A DNA stretch of 64,000 bases, taken from positions 20,336,001 to 20,400,000 of the forward strand of contig CM075103.1 of assembly GCA_037576195.1 (NCBI GenBank). The letters run 5' to 3'. Below are positions 11,139-21,600 of this stretch, one piece after another (within the stretch, counting starts at the first letter, position 1; each line of letters opens with the position of its first letter). The notes under the pieces were generated by a model. The model was given only the letters and a program-made list of their open reading frames with translations, was not told the DNA's origin and ran no database searches. Made by a program: the position numbers and the translations under genes. This stretch comes from Phytoseiulus persimilis (lineage: Eukaryota; Arthropoda; Arachnida; Mesostigmata; Phytoseiidae).

Positions 11139-11255
11139 TTATATAGCGACGACAGCGCCATCTAGCGAGTCGTAGCATCCTCTCGAAACTTCTCGAGGGC
11201 AGTCGAGGTTGGCAGAAACTCGTTCTGGGACTTTCCACGGCAGAACTGGTTCTGC
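11139..11255 (-). promoter_or_regulatory. Hsp70 B promoter: TATA box and heat-shock elements
   Basis: On the minus strand the TATA box CTATATAAG lies at 11146-11139. The shared element CTCGCTAGATGGCGCTG spans 11169-11153. A heat-shock element GAAacTTCtcGAG begins at 11185 and another GAA/TTC pair lies at 11243-11252. Spacing between the shared element, the TATA box and the first heat-shock element closely follows that of gene A. Confidence 0.8.
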
Positions 11256-11264
11256 CTGCGCGGT

Positions 11265-12390
11265 GGCGTAAACCATGACTGCACAAAACTCAGCACCGAA
11301 TTGAGGGATTTCACGTGACGAATATGTTTGACGCTTCGTTCGGTGCAAGGAGCGGCGTAATTGGTGCTGCTGCACCCGGAGCGAGAATAGTCTGCTTCCC
11401 GATCTTCTCGATCCCCAACTCTTGACTCAATCATAAGTCATAGCTGAATCCTGGACATTCCCCAGCGCCTGCAGTTCAAGAACGTGTCACGCGCGCGACG
11501 GAGCCCTCCGATGTATCGGGGGGCAGGGCGGGGCAGCTCCCCGATGCGGCTGGAAAAATTACGCTTCCACTCAACGCATGAACTTCGAAGCGAGTTTCTG
11601 TCTACTCAGCGTTACGCAGGAGGAATTTCTGGGAGTTGTTGGCGGAGTGAACTGATGCAATCGAAGAAATCGGCCCACCGGAGTGCGATCATTTGAATTC
11701 TGGTTGATGGACTCTGCCTGGAACTGCTCTCTCTCTCCCTCACCATGTTCCATTCACCTGAGGCAGGATCAACGTGGGTTTAAGACTCCTTCCGAATTCA
11801 GCGAAAACCGGCCGTGCTCCACGTTCTGTGGTTTCTCGATAGGCTCACCCGACTGCGGGGCAGTTTGTTATAGGAACAGGTTGAACACCTGAAAAGTGGC
11901 TCCTCTATGACCGAGATGGATACGGTCGTTCGGCGGTGGGCTCGGAAGTCTGACTTCCTGGTCCAGGGATTGAAAAAGCGATTTCATGCGGTTGAGAGAG
12001 GAGACCAATGAATAACGATGAGGAAAATGGGGAGCTGCTCAAAACCGTGGAGCACATCCAGGCAAATAATAGACGTTGGATCGAACGTTTTCCGTTCATG
12101 TTTCGAACTCGCTTTGAAAGAGATATTCGACATCGTTCCAGCAACGAATGTTTCGATCCGTGTCTCAGTTGAGCATGAGATCAGGTCCAGCAGTCGTTGT
12201 CTCTACAATATCCCCTCCTTCCCTTCTGTCGTCATTTTCATCTGGTATCATGGTATGCTTCCTTCAGCTCCTCTTCGCTCTGAAAGATCTCTACTCGTCG
12301 CATCTTGCCTGGGGAACAGCTGACAGCGCTGACGTGACGGGCACGGCATCGTTATTAGTACGATTGCTCCAACCATCGTCCCTACGAAGC
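11265..12390. other. Intergenic DNA between divergent Hsp70 B and C
   Basis: Apart from the promoter blocks at either end, no gene or repeat was recognised. Confidence 0.5.
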
Positions 12391-12393
12391 TGA

Positions 12394-12500
12394 TTCTCGA
12401 GAAAACATTTTCGAAGACTCTCGGATGTTCTCGAGAAATCTCGAGCAAATCTCGAACTTTCTCGAGCACCGCCTGCTCGCTAGGTGGCGCTGCGATCGCG
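12394..12500 (+). promoter_or_regulatory. Hsp70 C promoter: heat-shock elements and shared element, no clear TATA box
   Basis: Inverted GAA/TTC units are dense: TTCTCGAGAA at 12394-12403, TTTTCGAAGA at about 12408-12417, GTTCTCGAGAAAT at 12427-12439 and GAActTTC at 12454-12461. The element CTCGCTAGGTGGCGCTG follows at 12476-12492. Unlike genes A and B there is no TATATA downstream of it; a CAGTAT near 12531 could be an initiator. The architecture suggests that the divergent paralogue may still respond to heat. Confidence 0.65.
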
Positions 12501-12701
12501 GTGCGCGGAGCGGCGCGAAAGGCAGACGCTCAGTATCAACAACGTTTCGTTAGACACTGAAAGCTGAAACTTCAGAAGCCGGAAAACCAGTTCCGGGGAA
12601 TTCTGTGAGACACTTGTGAAAGAGTTCGAAGAGAGCGCGTTATCCTCCGTTCGCCTGCACGTTCGCCGCTCATCGTATCGTGATTCTGGCTGACCGCTAG
12701 G

Positions 12702-14351
12702 ATGAGGACACCTGCGATCGGGATCGATCTGGGAACTACGTTCTCGAGTGTAGGAGTTTTCCAAGGCGGCAAAGTGGAGATAATTCCCAACGATCGGGGT
12801 AACAGGACCACTCCTTCCTACGTTGCGTTCACGGAAGCCGGACGGCTAATAGGCGATGCCGCCAAGAACCAAGCGGTGATGAATCCCGAGAACACGGTGT
12901 TCGACGTGAAAAGACTTATCGGACGCTGTTTCGGTGACGAAACGATCCAATCGGACATGAAACACTGGTCGTTCAGAGTGACCGAGGACGCTGGTCGACC
13001 CATGATCCAAGTGCGCTCCAAAGGCGTGTGCAAAACTTTCCACCCCGAAGAGATTCTCTCCATGGTCCTGAGGAAGATGCGCGAAACGGCGGAAGCGTAC
13101 CTGGGACAAGCCGTTCGTGACGCCGTGATCACGGTCCCGGCGTTTTTCAACGACGCGCAGCGTCAGGCCACCAAAGACGCCGGCGCCATTGCAGGACTCA
13201 ACGTCATGCAAATCCTCAACGAGCCCATGGCGGCCGCAATCGCTTACGGTCTGGATCGAGGAGAGGTCCCCTCCGGCGGGAGAAACGTTCTCATATTCGA
13301 TCTCGGGGGCGGAACTCACGACGTTTCCGTACTTTCAATCGGGGACGGTGTTTTCAGGGTGAAGGCCACCGCTGGGAACACTCACCTCGGCGGAGTGGAT
13401 TTCGACAACCGGCTCGTGAGTCATTTCGCCGGGGAGTTCCAACGCAAGCATCGCAAGGATCTGTCGAGGGACGTCCGAGCGCTCCGGCGTTTGAGCATCG
13501 CGTGTGAGCGGGCCAAGCGAACCCTGTCGTCCTCGAGCCGAGCCTCGATCGAGATCGATTCTCTCTTCGAAGGAGTCGATTTCTATTCGTCAATTTCGAG
13601 AGCCCGGTTCGAGGAGCTTTGCTCAGATCTCTTCCGCTCGACTCTGGTCTCCGTAGAGCAAGCGTTGGAAGATGCCGGTGTCGCCCGGTCCGAGATCCAC
13701 GACGTCGTGCTGGTTGGAGGATCGACTCGAATCCCTCGGATCCAGAAACTCCTCAGAGACTTCTTCCACGGCAAAGAACCCAACGGATCGATCAACCCCG
13801 ATGAAGCCGTCGCCTGTGGGGCCGCGGTTCAGGCGGCCATCCTGAACGGCGACGAGAGTGCAGTTGTCCGCGATCTGCGCTTCGTCGACGTCACGCCATT
13901 GTCCCTGGGGTTGGAGACCGCCGGAGGAATCATGACGACACTGATCAGGAAGAACACGCCGCTCCCGAGTCGACGAACTCAAGTCTTCACGACCTTCTGC
14001 GATTATCAACCGGGAGTCACGATTCAGATTTACGAAGGAGAACGTTTTCTGACCAAGGACAACAACAAGCTCGGCGCTTTCGACCTCACAGGGCTCGCCC
14101 TGGACCTCAAGGGTGTTCCGCAGATTGAGGTCACGTTCGATATCGACGCCAACGGTATTTTGAACGTTTCGGCCGTGGACAAGTCCAGCGGGCATCGGAA
14201 CAAAATGACCATCACCAAGGACGCGCGGAGACCTTCAAAGGATGAAGTCGATCGCATGATTCGGGAAGCTGAGGAATTCTACGACGAAAGCTCGGAAGAG
14301 GGCATCCGAACAGTGAAGACTGGTCACCCAGGGACCGAGGCTCCAGTATGA
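12702..14351 (+). CDS. Divergent Hsp70 paralogue lacking the helical lid (gene C)
   Basis: Intronless frame of 549 residues. The ATPase domain is complete: [13 protein letters not shown] near residue 5, the lysine in [23 protein letters not shown] near 200 (H where relatives have F) and [17 protein letters not shown] near 335. The substrate-binding beta domain is present to the conserved [11 protein letters not shown]-like region and [12 protein letters not shown]. Soon after the first lid helix begins, similarity stops and a short unrelated tail ends at 549. The usual protein is about 640 residues, so most of the lid and the EEVD motif are missing. Without EEVD it should not dock TPR co-chaperones, and without a lid it should release peptides fast; both are inference. 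An AATAAA lies about 275 bp downstream. It could be a new chaperone variant or an early pseudogene, but the frame is intact over 549 codons. Confidence 0.88.
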   Translation: MRTPAIGIDLGTTFSSVGVFQGGKVEIIPNDRGNRTTPSYVAFTEAGRLIGDAAKNQAVMNPENTVFDVKRLIGRCFGDETIQSDMKHWSFRVTEDAGRPMIQVRSKGVCKTFHPEEILSMVLRKMRETAEAYLGQAVRDAVITVPAFFNDAQRQATKDAGAIAGLNVMQILNEPMAAAIAYGLDRGEVPSGGRNVLIFDLGGGTHDVSVLSIGDGVFRVKATAGNTHLGGVDFDNRLVSHFAGEFQRKHRKDLSRDVRALRRLSIACERAKRTLSSSSRASIEIDSLFEGVDFYSSISRARFEELCSDLFRSTLVSVEQALEDAGVARSEIHDVVLVGGSTRIPRIQKLLRDFFHGKEPNGSINPDEAVACGAAVQAAILNGDESAVVRDLRFVDVTPLSLGLETAGGIMTTLIRKNTPLPSRRTQVFTTFCDYQPGVTIQIYEGERFLTKDNNKLGAFDLTGLALDLKGVPQIEVTFDIDANGILNVSAVDKSSGHRNKMTITKDARRPSKDEVDRMIREAEEFYDESSEEGIRTVKTGHPGTEAPV

Positions 14352-14624
14352 GTGCAGAAATCTATCCGGACCTTGAACGAGTCCGAGAACCCATCTTCGA
14401 GTTGGACTACGATTCCACTGTCTCTGCGTCAACTCCCAGAGAGCATGGCGATGAGCCTCGGACCGAGAGAGCTTCCGACTTACAGTGCAAAACTGTCCCA
14501 AAGCGAAACAGGGAACTGAAAAGTCATCAAAGGGGACAGATTATATGCCACTCGAGAGTTGTTCATCATACTTTCGCGGAAATCCAGCGCTTAGTTTCAT
14601 CCGAGCCGTGGAATGACGAAGCTC

Positions 14625-14630
14625 AATAAA
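14625..14630 (+). promoter_or_regulatory. Poly(A) signal of Hsp70 gene C
   Basis: AATAAA about 275 bp after the gene C stop codon; the only consensus signal close downstream. Confidence 0.55.
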
Positions 14631-14639
14631 CCAAGCGGA

Positions 14640-16880
14640 TTTTTTAGTGAAATCGCGGAGAACGAACTCTTCATTCCTGACTGGGAGAATTTCAACTTAA
14701 ATCGCCGAAATTCCCGAGGACACGGTGTTCGTTATTTCTCGGTGGATTCGGCATCAGAATGATTCCCAATCCGTTCTAGAAGGAGCCGAGTGCTCCAGAT
14801 TTTACTGTACCCCTGATTGACAGCTGCTTTGAATACGCTTCGAATGGGTTCTCCGCACCCGTAACTTTTTTGGAGAACTTCGATATGACTCAGTATGTGG
14901 AAAGCAGCCTGCTCAGCGCTGGAGAACTATTTTCCTCTCCTTTGCTTCCGAAGACTCGTCGACTGTGACGTATCTAGCTCAAGCGGCGCCCGGGGCAAAC
15001 CGGCGATGCGCCCCCCCGGTAAATGCGCCCCCCCCCCTCTCTCCGAACCCGCGCGAACATTAAGTGAGCCGTCGCAAGAGATTCTCCTCGTTGAGAAGGA
15101 GGTCATGTTCACTAATTGTTACCACGATTGTGTGATGACCTGAATCAAGCACCATGAGTCTTGACTGCGGCTCAAAAAACGTTTTTTTTTCGTTTCGTCT
15201 CCCAATGCTAATGCGCCCAGCTTCTCTTGAACCATAATGATCCCTGGCACGGACCAACGTTTCGCCGTCATTTATATCATCGCGAAGTTTCTCGGATAGA
15301 TATAAGTGGAGCTTCGATTCTACGCCCCTTAGCTCCATGAGTCGCGATTTTGTTCTTGATTCCAATTGAATTTCTGCTGCAGTAAAGGAGATTGACAGTA
15401 CTTCGAATCCGTTTGTCTTGAGCTTTGCGTCCCCAAGAGATAGAGATGCAAGCTCTCAGCCCTCTGCTGCATGTTCCTGTGCCCGAGTTGAGGCGAATTT
15501 TTAGTACAGTTTAAGACATTCATGGTACTTCATCTCTTCCGCGTCCCTCAGCTCTGCGCCTCTTCTTCTCCTTCTCCTTCTTCTTCTCTGAGGCGAGATT
15601 CCGTTGCCGAGACAAATCGAATCTTCAATGCAGACACGGATATGGACAAACTTCAGTTCCGGTTTGGCGCCCCTCAGATTTCTGGGGCGTTCATCCGTTC
15701 GAAAGACGGCGTAAGTTCATTTTGCGGTTAGGGCTACGGAAAAAAATCGAGTACGGTTTCACGCCCCATAACTGCTCGCCTCATCAGCTTCGCGCCCGGG
15801 GCACGAGCCCCCTCTGCCCCCCCAGAACGGCTCTTCCCGGATATTTGGTAGATACACTCGATCCCCCTCCAATGAGGGAACCCCCTCATCTAGTCCCCGA
15901 CGTACCCATGAAATATACTCCGGTTCGTACTCATTCACTTCCTAGCTCCCAACAGATTCATTCTCATTGAATGCGTTTTATGACCGAGTGCATCATGCTC
16001 AAACATTGTTGGGGAGGGAAAACTAGAGCATCGAATTATTTCCAGAATAATTGACACCGGTCATTCTCAATCCCTACTGAACGACACCGACGATTCTTCC
16101 CAGACGTGGATGCGGCCAGTCTCCGCGATCGATCCCATCGAATCGGCTGTCGGGAGTTTTTGAAATGTGTTCAAGTTGTTGTGCCGCCATGATTCTATCG
16201 AACAGCCTTTGGGATTCGTCTGAACGACATCCGCAGTCGGATCACTGTGAGGCGGAAAACTCGCTGAGGTTGTGCGCCGGTGTTTTCGATTTTTCGGGAG
16301 AGTCTGGCCAGATTAGCAGTATTTCGAGCTCGCCGAAAGGGCCCGATCTGCCCCGGACCGACTGTTCCGGGCTGAGGGGAGACATTCCACCAACACTTGG
16401 AGCGGTTTCCGGTGGCTTGATCTGTCGCGAATCCGGGAGATTCATATCTCCGGGACCGTTTGAGATGCGGCATCGATTGTGAAATTTCGGAACGCTCTTA
16501 TTCGGGCGCTCCTTCCTATCTCTTGTGAGCGTCACTTGAGCCGAACTCAACGGGTCTCCATCACATTTTGCAGGTCTGGATCCCCGCACGGGAATCGAAC
16601 TGAGGAACAGTTTTTTCATATAAGAACGCTTGAGGATACACATGCGCTGCTCAGGGTGGCAACGGGAAGGAGCCCCTAGTCAGACGACGCAGAAAAGGGT
16701 CATCCGCTCGCAACAGAATATGGAATCCGGATTTCCCGTGACGGGAGTTCGACTCGTTCTGCCTCCGGCAACATGAACCCTCGCATCAAGAGCCGAGATT
16801 CAAAGTCTGCAACCGGGACGAGAGCATAGTATCCACCGGAAATGATGGAATCACAGTATTATCCGAGCTTTCCGACGAAT
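14640..16880. other. Intergenic DNA, nothing coding recognised
   Basis: Contains GC-rich patches with long C runs (about 15004-15046 and 15785-15840) that share the word GCGCCCGGGGCA, and short low-complexity pyrimidine stretches near 15563-15590. No gene or RNA was identified. Confidence 0.5.
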
Positions 16881-17100
16881 TACCCGAAAATCCCGCGGAT
16901 AACGAACCCTTTCTTTAAATCCTCTGAAAATAACGCATCTGATAACTAAATTATCGGACACTGAAACATTCGAATAACTAACTCGTCAGAAAATGAGGTG
17001 ATCAGATAGCAAAGTCGTCAGATAACGATCTCATCTGACGCGTTCTTTTGAAAAAAAAAATTGGAAAAAAACGGTTCGTTATCTGCGGGATTTTAAGGTA
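16881..17100. mobile_element. MITE-like element with 30-bp terminal inverted repeats
   Basis: The left end (16881-16910) begins TACC and contains AAAATCCCGC and GATAACGAACC. The right end (17071-17100), read on the opposite strand, has the same order with about three to four mismatches. The 220-bp body has no coding capacity but is built from diverged short units around GATAAC/CAGATA words. No clear target-site duplication is visible. This fits a non-autonomous DNA transposon of unknown superfamily; an ordinary large hairpin is the alternative. Confidence 0.6.
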
Positions 17101-17496
17101 GTTCGCAGATGTGGATAGGGCGATCGTGATCAAATCGCTCCCCACGGAGCTCGTCGAGCCCAAACTCGTTACTCTTGATGCCCGAATCGAAGTTATCTTC
17201 ACTGATCACGAAGCACTATCCTAGCTTGAGGTTTCCATCAACGCCGATCTAACGGAATGTTCTGAGAACAAAGCTCTCGAAGTATGGTGATTGAGATGCA
17301 CACAATGGGATAACCCAGCCGAGCACCCCGGCAGCGTAACGATTGGTGAAGCCCCCTGCTGCCGAACTACTGCATAGACCGAGGAGAGCGAGTAAGCTCG
17401 AGGGCGAACTTTGTACTTTGCTCAGAAATCTGGTATCTCAATGAACTCTAGGTGCCTTCTCGCACTTTTTCGAGCGAGGAGATTCCTCATGGCGGT

Positions 17497-17503
17497 ATAA
17501 AAT
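17497..17503 (+). promoter_or_regulatory. TATA box of the CRAL-TRIO gene
   Basis: TATAAAA 129 bp before the start codon, in a position that would give a 5' UTR of about 100 nt. Confidence 0.6.
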
Positions 17504-17631
17504 GAGATCAGAAACCACCGACTGGGTTACTCTCGGAACGCCTTCTACAACCTCGAGGATCCAGAAACGCATCCTCCCGCAGTGTTTCACAAACGCTCAC
17601 CTCGAGCACAACCATCTCAGTTAGTTATACG

Positions 17632-18423
17632 ATGAATCCGATCGCTGAGAGCAGCGTGGCTGACCTTCGGAAGAAGTTGAAGGACATCGACGACAAGGTC
17701 AAGTGTGACATGAGCGACAGGTTCCTCTGCCGTTTCCTTCGCCACCGGAGTTTCGACGTGAACGAGGCGTTTGCATCGATCCAGAAGTACTACAAGTTGA
17801 GACAGGAGTACCCCGGGAAGGTTTGGCCTCGCGGCAAAGGAATCGAGTGGATGGAGCCCTACGTTTCCCTTAACAACTGTACCGTGTTCCCGCAAAAGAA
17901 TCCGATGGACAACACCCGTGTTTTCGCCTGGCGGAAGGGTCTCTGGAATCCCGAGGAGGGGAAGTACGACCTGGGTGACTATCTTACTTGGAGTCTCTAC
18001 ATGACCGATTACCTTCTGTTCATGCGATCGGACACAGAGGACGACGGTTGGACCTCCATCATGGATTTGGCCGGTTTCGAAACCCGTCACGTGCCCTACT
18101 GCGACCTGCGTGTTATTCGAACATACACGAGCATACTCAAAGGCGCCCTTCCTCTCAAGGTAAAAGCCATACACTTCGTGAACGTGCCGTCTGTGTTTCA
18201 ATACGTGCTAAGGTTGATCAAATATCTACTGGACGGGAAGCTACGCAGCCGCGTCTTCGTGCACAGCTCTGTTTCGACTCTGGCGAAGACAATCGATCCG
18301 AGCGTTCTCCCAGAAGAATACGGCGGCTCCGCGATGAAGTTCAGTTCCCGGTGGCTTTTTGAAGAGATGCTCCCACTCGAGCAACAGTTTGAAGCGCGGA
18401 GCTACCACGGCTTCAAAGAGTAA
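17632..18423 (+). CDS. CRAL-TRIO (Sec14-like) lipid-transfer protein, single exon
   Basis: Protein of 263 residues in one exon. The N-terminal CRAL-TRIO-N helical region covers about residues 1-60, with the family pattern DRFLCRFLRHRSFDVNEAF. The CRAL-TRIO lipid-binding fold follows (about 85-240), with MDLAGFE near 145, a KAIHFVNVP strand near 180 and the conserved VLPEEYGG near 225. Members carry hydrophobic ligands such as retinoids, tocopherols or phosphoinositides between membranes; closest are the soluble alpha-tocopherol-transfer-like arthropod proteins. There is no signal peptide or GOLD domain, so it should be cytosolic. A TATA box lies upstream and AATAAA downstream. Most animal homologues have introns, so the single exon may mean a retrocopy or intron loss; no poly(A) tail remnant is obvious. 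The ligand cannot be told from sequence. Confidence 0.93.
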   Translation: MNPIAESSVADLRKKLKDIDDKVKCDMSDRFLCRFLRHRSFDVNEAFASIQKYYKLRQEYPGKVWPRGKGIEWMEPYVSLNNCTVFPQKNPMDNTRVFAWRKGLWNPEEGKYDLGDYLTWSLYMTDYLLFMRSDTEDDGWTSIMDLAGFETRHVPYCDLRVIRTYTSILKGALPLKVKAIHFVNVPSVFQYVLRLIKYLLDGKLRSRVFVHSSVSTLAKTIDPSVLPEEYGGSAMKFSSRWLFEEMLPLEQQFEARSYHGFKE

Positions 18424-18642
18424 ACGAGATCGTGGAGATGTCGGCCACGAATTCCTGAGAAAAGGATGCGAGCAATCGCTCGATCAGCCATCCATCGGGA
18501 AATTATTTCGGAGAATCTCTCAGAGTCAGCCATTTTATTTATTCGTTATACATTCGAGTTTCCGGAGGGAGGATCTGTGTTCGGCGAAGAGCCTGAACCG
18601 ATCCAGGGGAGAATTTTCAATTATATGTATTGAGAAAACTAT

Positions 18643-18648
18643 AATAAA
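18643..18648 (+). promoter_or_regulatory. Poly(A) signal of the CRAL-TRIO gene
   Basis: AATAAA about 220 bp after the stop codon, in AT-rich sequence. Confidence 0.65.
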
Positions 18649-18659
18649 ACGATGATATT

Positions 18660-21600
18660 AAAACTCTTGCATCTTCCGTCACTATGGCATTCTTGGGGGA
18701 CCGCGCTCACCCGGCTGCATTCCTTCAACCCACTCTCAAGAGCTCTCGAAGTCTGCGGCGCCGCCACAATTTCAAGAACATACCTATCTATCTATCTATC
18801 AGCCGTCATCCCCCTAATTGAATAACCACTAAGAAGTAAAAATACCAGTCATGGGCCATCGACGCGTTTTGAAGTACTGCTCCGACCGAAGGCGTTTCGT
18901 GGGGAGGGAGCCCCCCTCCTTCGTGACGAGGTGAATCGTGGAACGATCTAATGATTTCCTCCCGCCCATCTCCCGAAATCAGAGAGACGCACTCGATTTC
19001 TTGATGTTCCATTGAAAGGGGTCAGGCTGGAAACCTCATCAGCGGCACATTGAAGGTTCGAGTCGAGATCTGCTACAGAACCGAATCGGGGACACAGCTC
19101 GCGATTGTGTTGTCTCACAAATGATTCGAGAACTCACTTTCGGGAGACTCTCGCCCCGTCAACTTCAAGCCATTCCGATGTGCACATCCGACCGAATACT
19201 CAAACGCCTCACAAACTACACGACGATGTATCGAATTTATAGTCTGCGTTCTCGCTCCGGGGCCAAGATGGAGCTTTTACAGACATGTCTGATTCCCGAG
19301 GGAAAAAGGAATTCATATCGTTCCCGTTGACTCTGCAGTAGACAAGAGGCGGTCTCCTTGAGTGAAAGTTCACCGCCCGTAAGGCCCATGACTGGTAAGT
19401 ACTTGACCCATAACTGGTAGGTGGCCCCAAACTGGTAAGTGTCCCATAACTGATACTTTTACCCTACCTCCGAAAGCTGCCTGTCTATTTTCTCCCTCCC
19501 GGGCTGCATGGTTTTCGGCTGACAACCCGATCCCTTGCTCCGCTCTCGAGGGAAAGTTTGATCTAAAGCTGGAAGCTAACGCAAAATCAAAAGTATTTCG
19601 AAGGGACATCTCTGCCAGTATTCGTTCAGAGCTGATGCGGAACAACAGAAGAATATGGCAAACTGGACTTCTCCGGTCGGATCCCGGGACGTCATCCGGA
19701 ACGAGTCGCTCTGCCTCTCGAGTCGTTATTGGGAGAAGATCCACTCAATGATCTTCACACTCCGCAAGGACTTCCAGGTTTTGCAATGATACGGAACTTC
19801 AGCTCAGAACCTGTTCAAACATCTAATTGAGACAAAAAAAATCCCGACAGCGGAGTTTGCGGTCGGAGCAGGTTTCATTAGGCTGGTTTTTCTCCGTGTG
19901 GGTTCTCGGAGCCGCGCGGTTTCAACCGAGAGCCGACTCGCTTAACTTGACGGAGAACCTCCGCCAGTACGTACTCGCGAGCACCAGAAGGAGAACGGTC
20001 CCCTCCGAAAGCGGTCGTTCCCATCTTCAGGATTTCCGCTCCAATGCGCTGGTATCCTGTATCCTCCTTCTCGCCTCGGACGAGAGAGTCCACACGTCTC
20101 CCGAAAGGCCACAGATTCGCACATCGGGCCGAGGGTTCTTTTCTGCGTGTTCGCATCCACGTTATTATCTTCGCCACTATCCCACCTCTGGTCTTCATCC
20201 CCTTGAGTCCGAAGTGTATCTTCGCGCGGAAGGGATCCGCAGACAGACACTGTCACCTTATTATCCCTCAATCGGCCGAAAAGATCCTAAAACATCGAGA
20301 AATCAGCCGCAGGCGGCTCTGCCTGACTCGTTCCAAGCTCTTCAACCAGCAGCCGAATCACTGCTTGGGTCCATGAATTTAGAGAACAGAGAATTTCCGA
20401 GTCGCAGATTCGAAGCGCGCTCCGTTGCCTCGCCAGAAGGAACTCCTTGCTCCCTTTTCCCGGAGTCCAGAAGCTCTCGCGCTCGGTCCGCCCGCTGGTC
20501 TCTCGCGAATGTCACCTGTTTCTGATTGGAGCCGGATAAAAAATTTCCATTTCTGCCGAATGCGATGAAACTAGAGTGAGCTCTTCCCTATAGACTTTCC
20601 TATTGGAGTATTGATTCTGTAGAAGCCATAACTCTTGACAGTACGGCGGGCAGGCCGTGAAACACGTGCGATAATGATGTCTCATCGGGGGCAACATTTG
20701 GTGACCCCTACCGATACCGGATTTCACTTTCGGCTCACGAAGGTTTTCTTGTGACCTCACTGATTCTACGTTGAACCAAGTTGGGCAACCCCCCCCCCCC
20801 CCCCCCCCCCGAGAATCCTCCTCTCCCAATTCAGACGCGTTTGAGAACCTCTCCACAAGACGCGACCGAACTTCGATTTTGATGGGCTTCTCCGACTGAC
20901 CATCGGATCTTCGTCGAGAACCGAGTCTGGTTGGCTCCTTCACTCGACAACCGCTCACCGTTACCCATCAGGGCTGGCGGCCAGACCTGTGGACCATCCT
21001 GTTATACGTGGACTACCTGACCTTTGGCTTCCACCAAGGCCAGCTGAATCGCCCACAGCGATCTCCATGATGCGAAAATCGCTGAGTTTCGCAGAGACGG
21101 GATGTTTTCTGCCCGGAATGGAACGTTCTCTGGAAATAGCTATCGGCTCCCACGCTGTGACAGAGTTGGGTGCCGTCACACATCAATAACAGTCTATCCG
21201 ATGCTTCAGTCTGAGCCAGGAGGGTCACAACGAGAACTGATGCTCAACGCGGGATCGATGAGTGAGGATATTCCTCTCGAAGTACTCGATGGCTCGATTC
21301 AAGGGTTTGTCTTGCTTCGCCTGCAGGTTTCACCGTGTCTCGATTACCGTCTCGAGGCACGGGATCACTGACAACGACCGATATGCGAGCAAGACATGAT
21401 CGTAAGAGGCGCACTTATCGTCCGGAAGTCCGAGATCATCGAGGAACACCGATCTAGCTGGAAGTTCGCGATTACTCAAAAGCACCACATTTTCGAGAAA
21501 CACGGAATTAATGTGTCGCTCATTTGGTGATGCCGCTACAGTCCGCACACAGCGATATTTCCGAGTCATCGAGATTCGACCTCCAGACTGTCTGCGGCAG

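Noticed and set aside
14348-14629. 93-codon frame overlapping the Hsp70 C stop codon
   Set aside because: It shows no resemblance to the missing Hsp70 lid and ends at the poly(A) signal; more likely 3' UTR.
16560-16600. GTTCGATTCC words like a tRNA T-arm (also near 70-85)
   Set aside because: The flanking bases cannot form the T stem and there is no acceptor, D or anticodon arm at the right distance.
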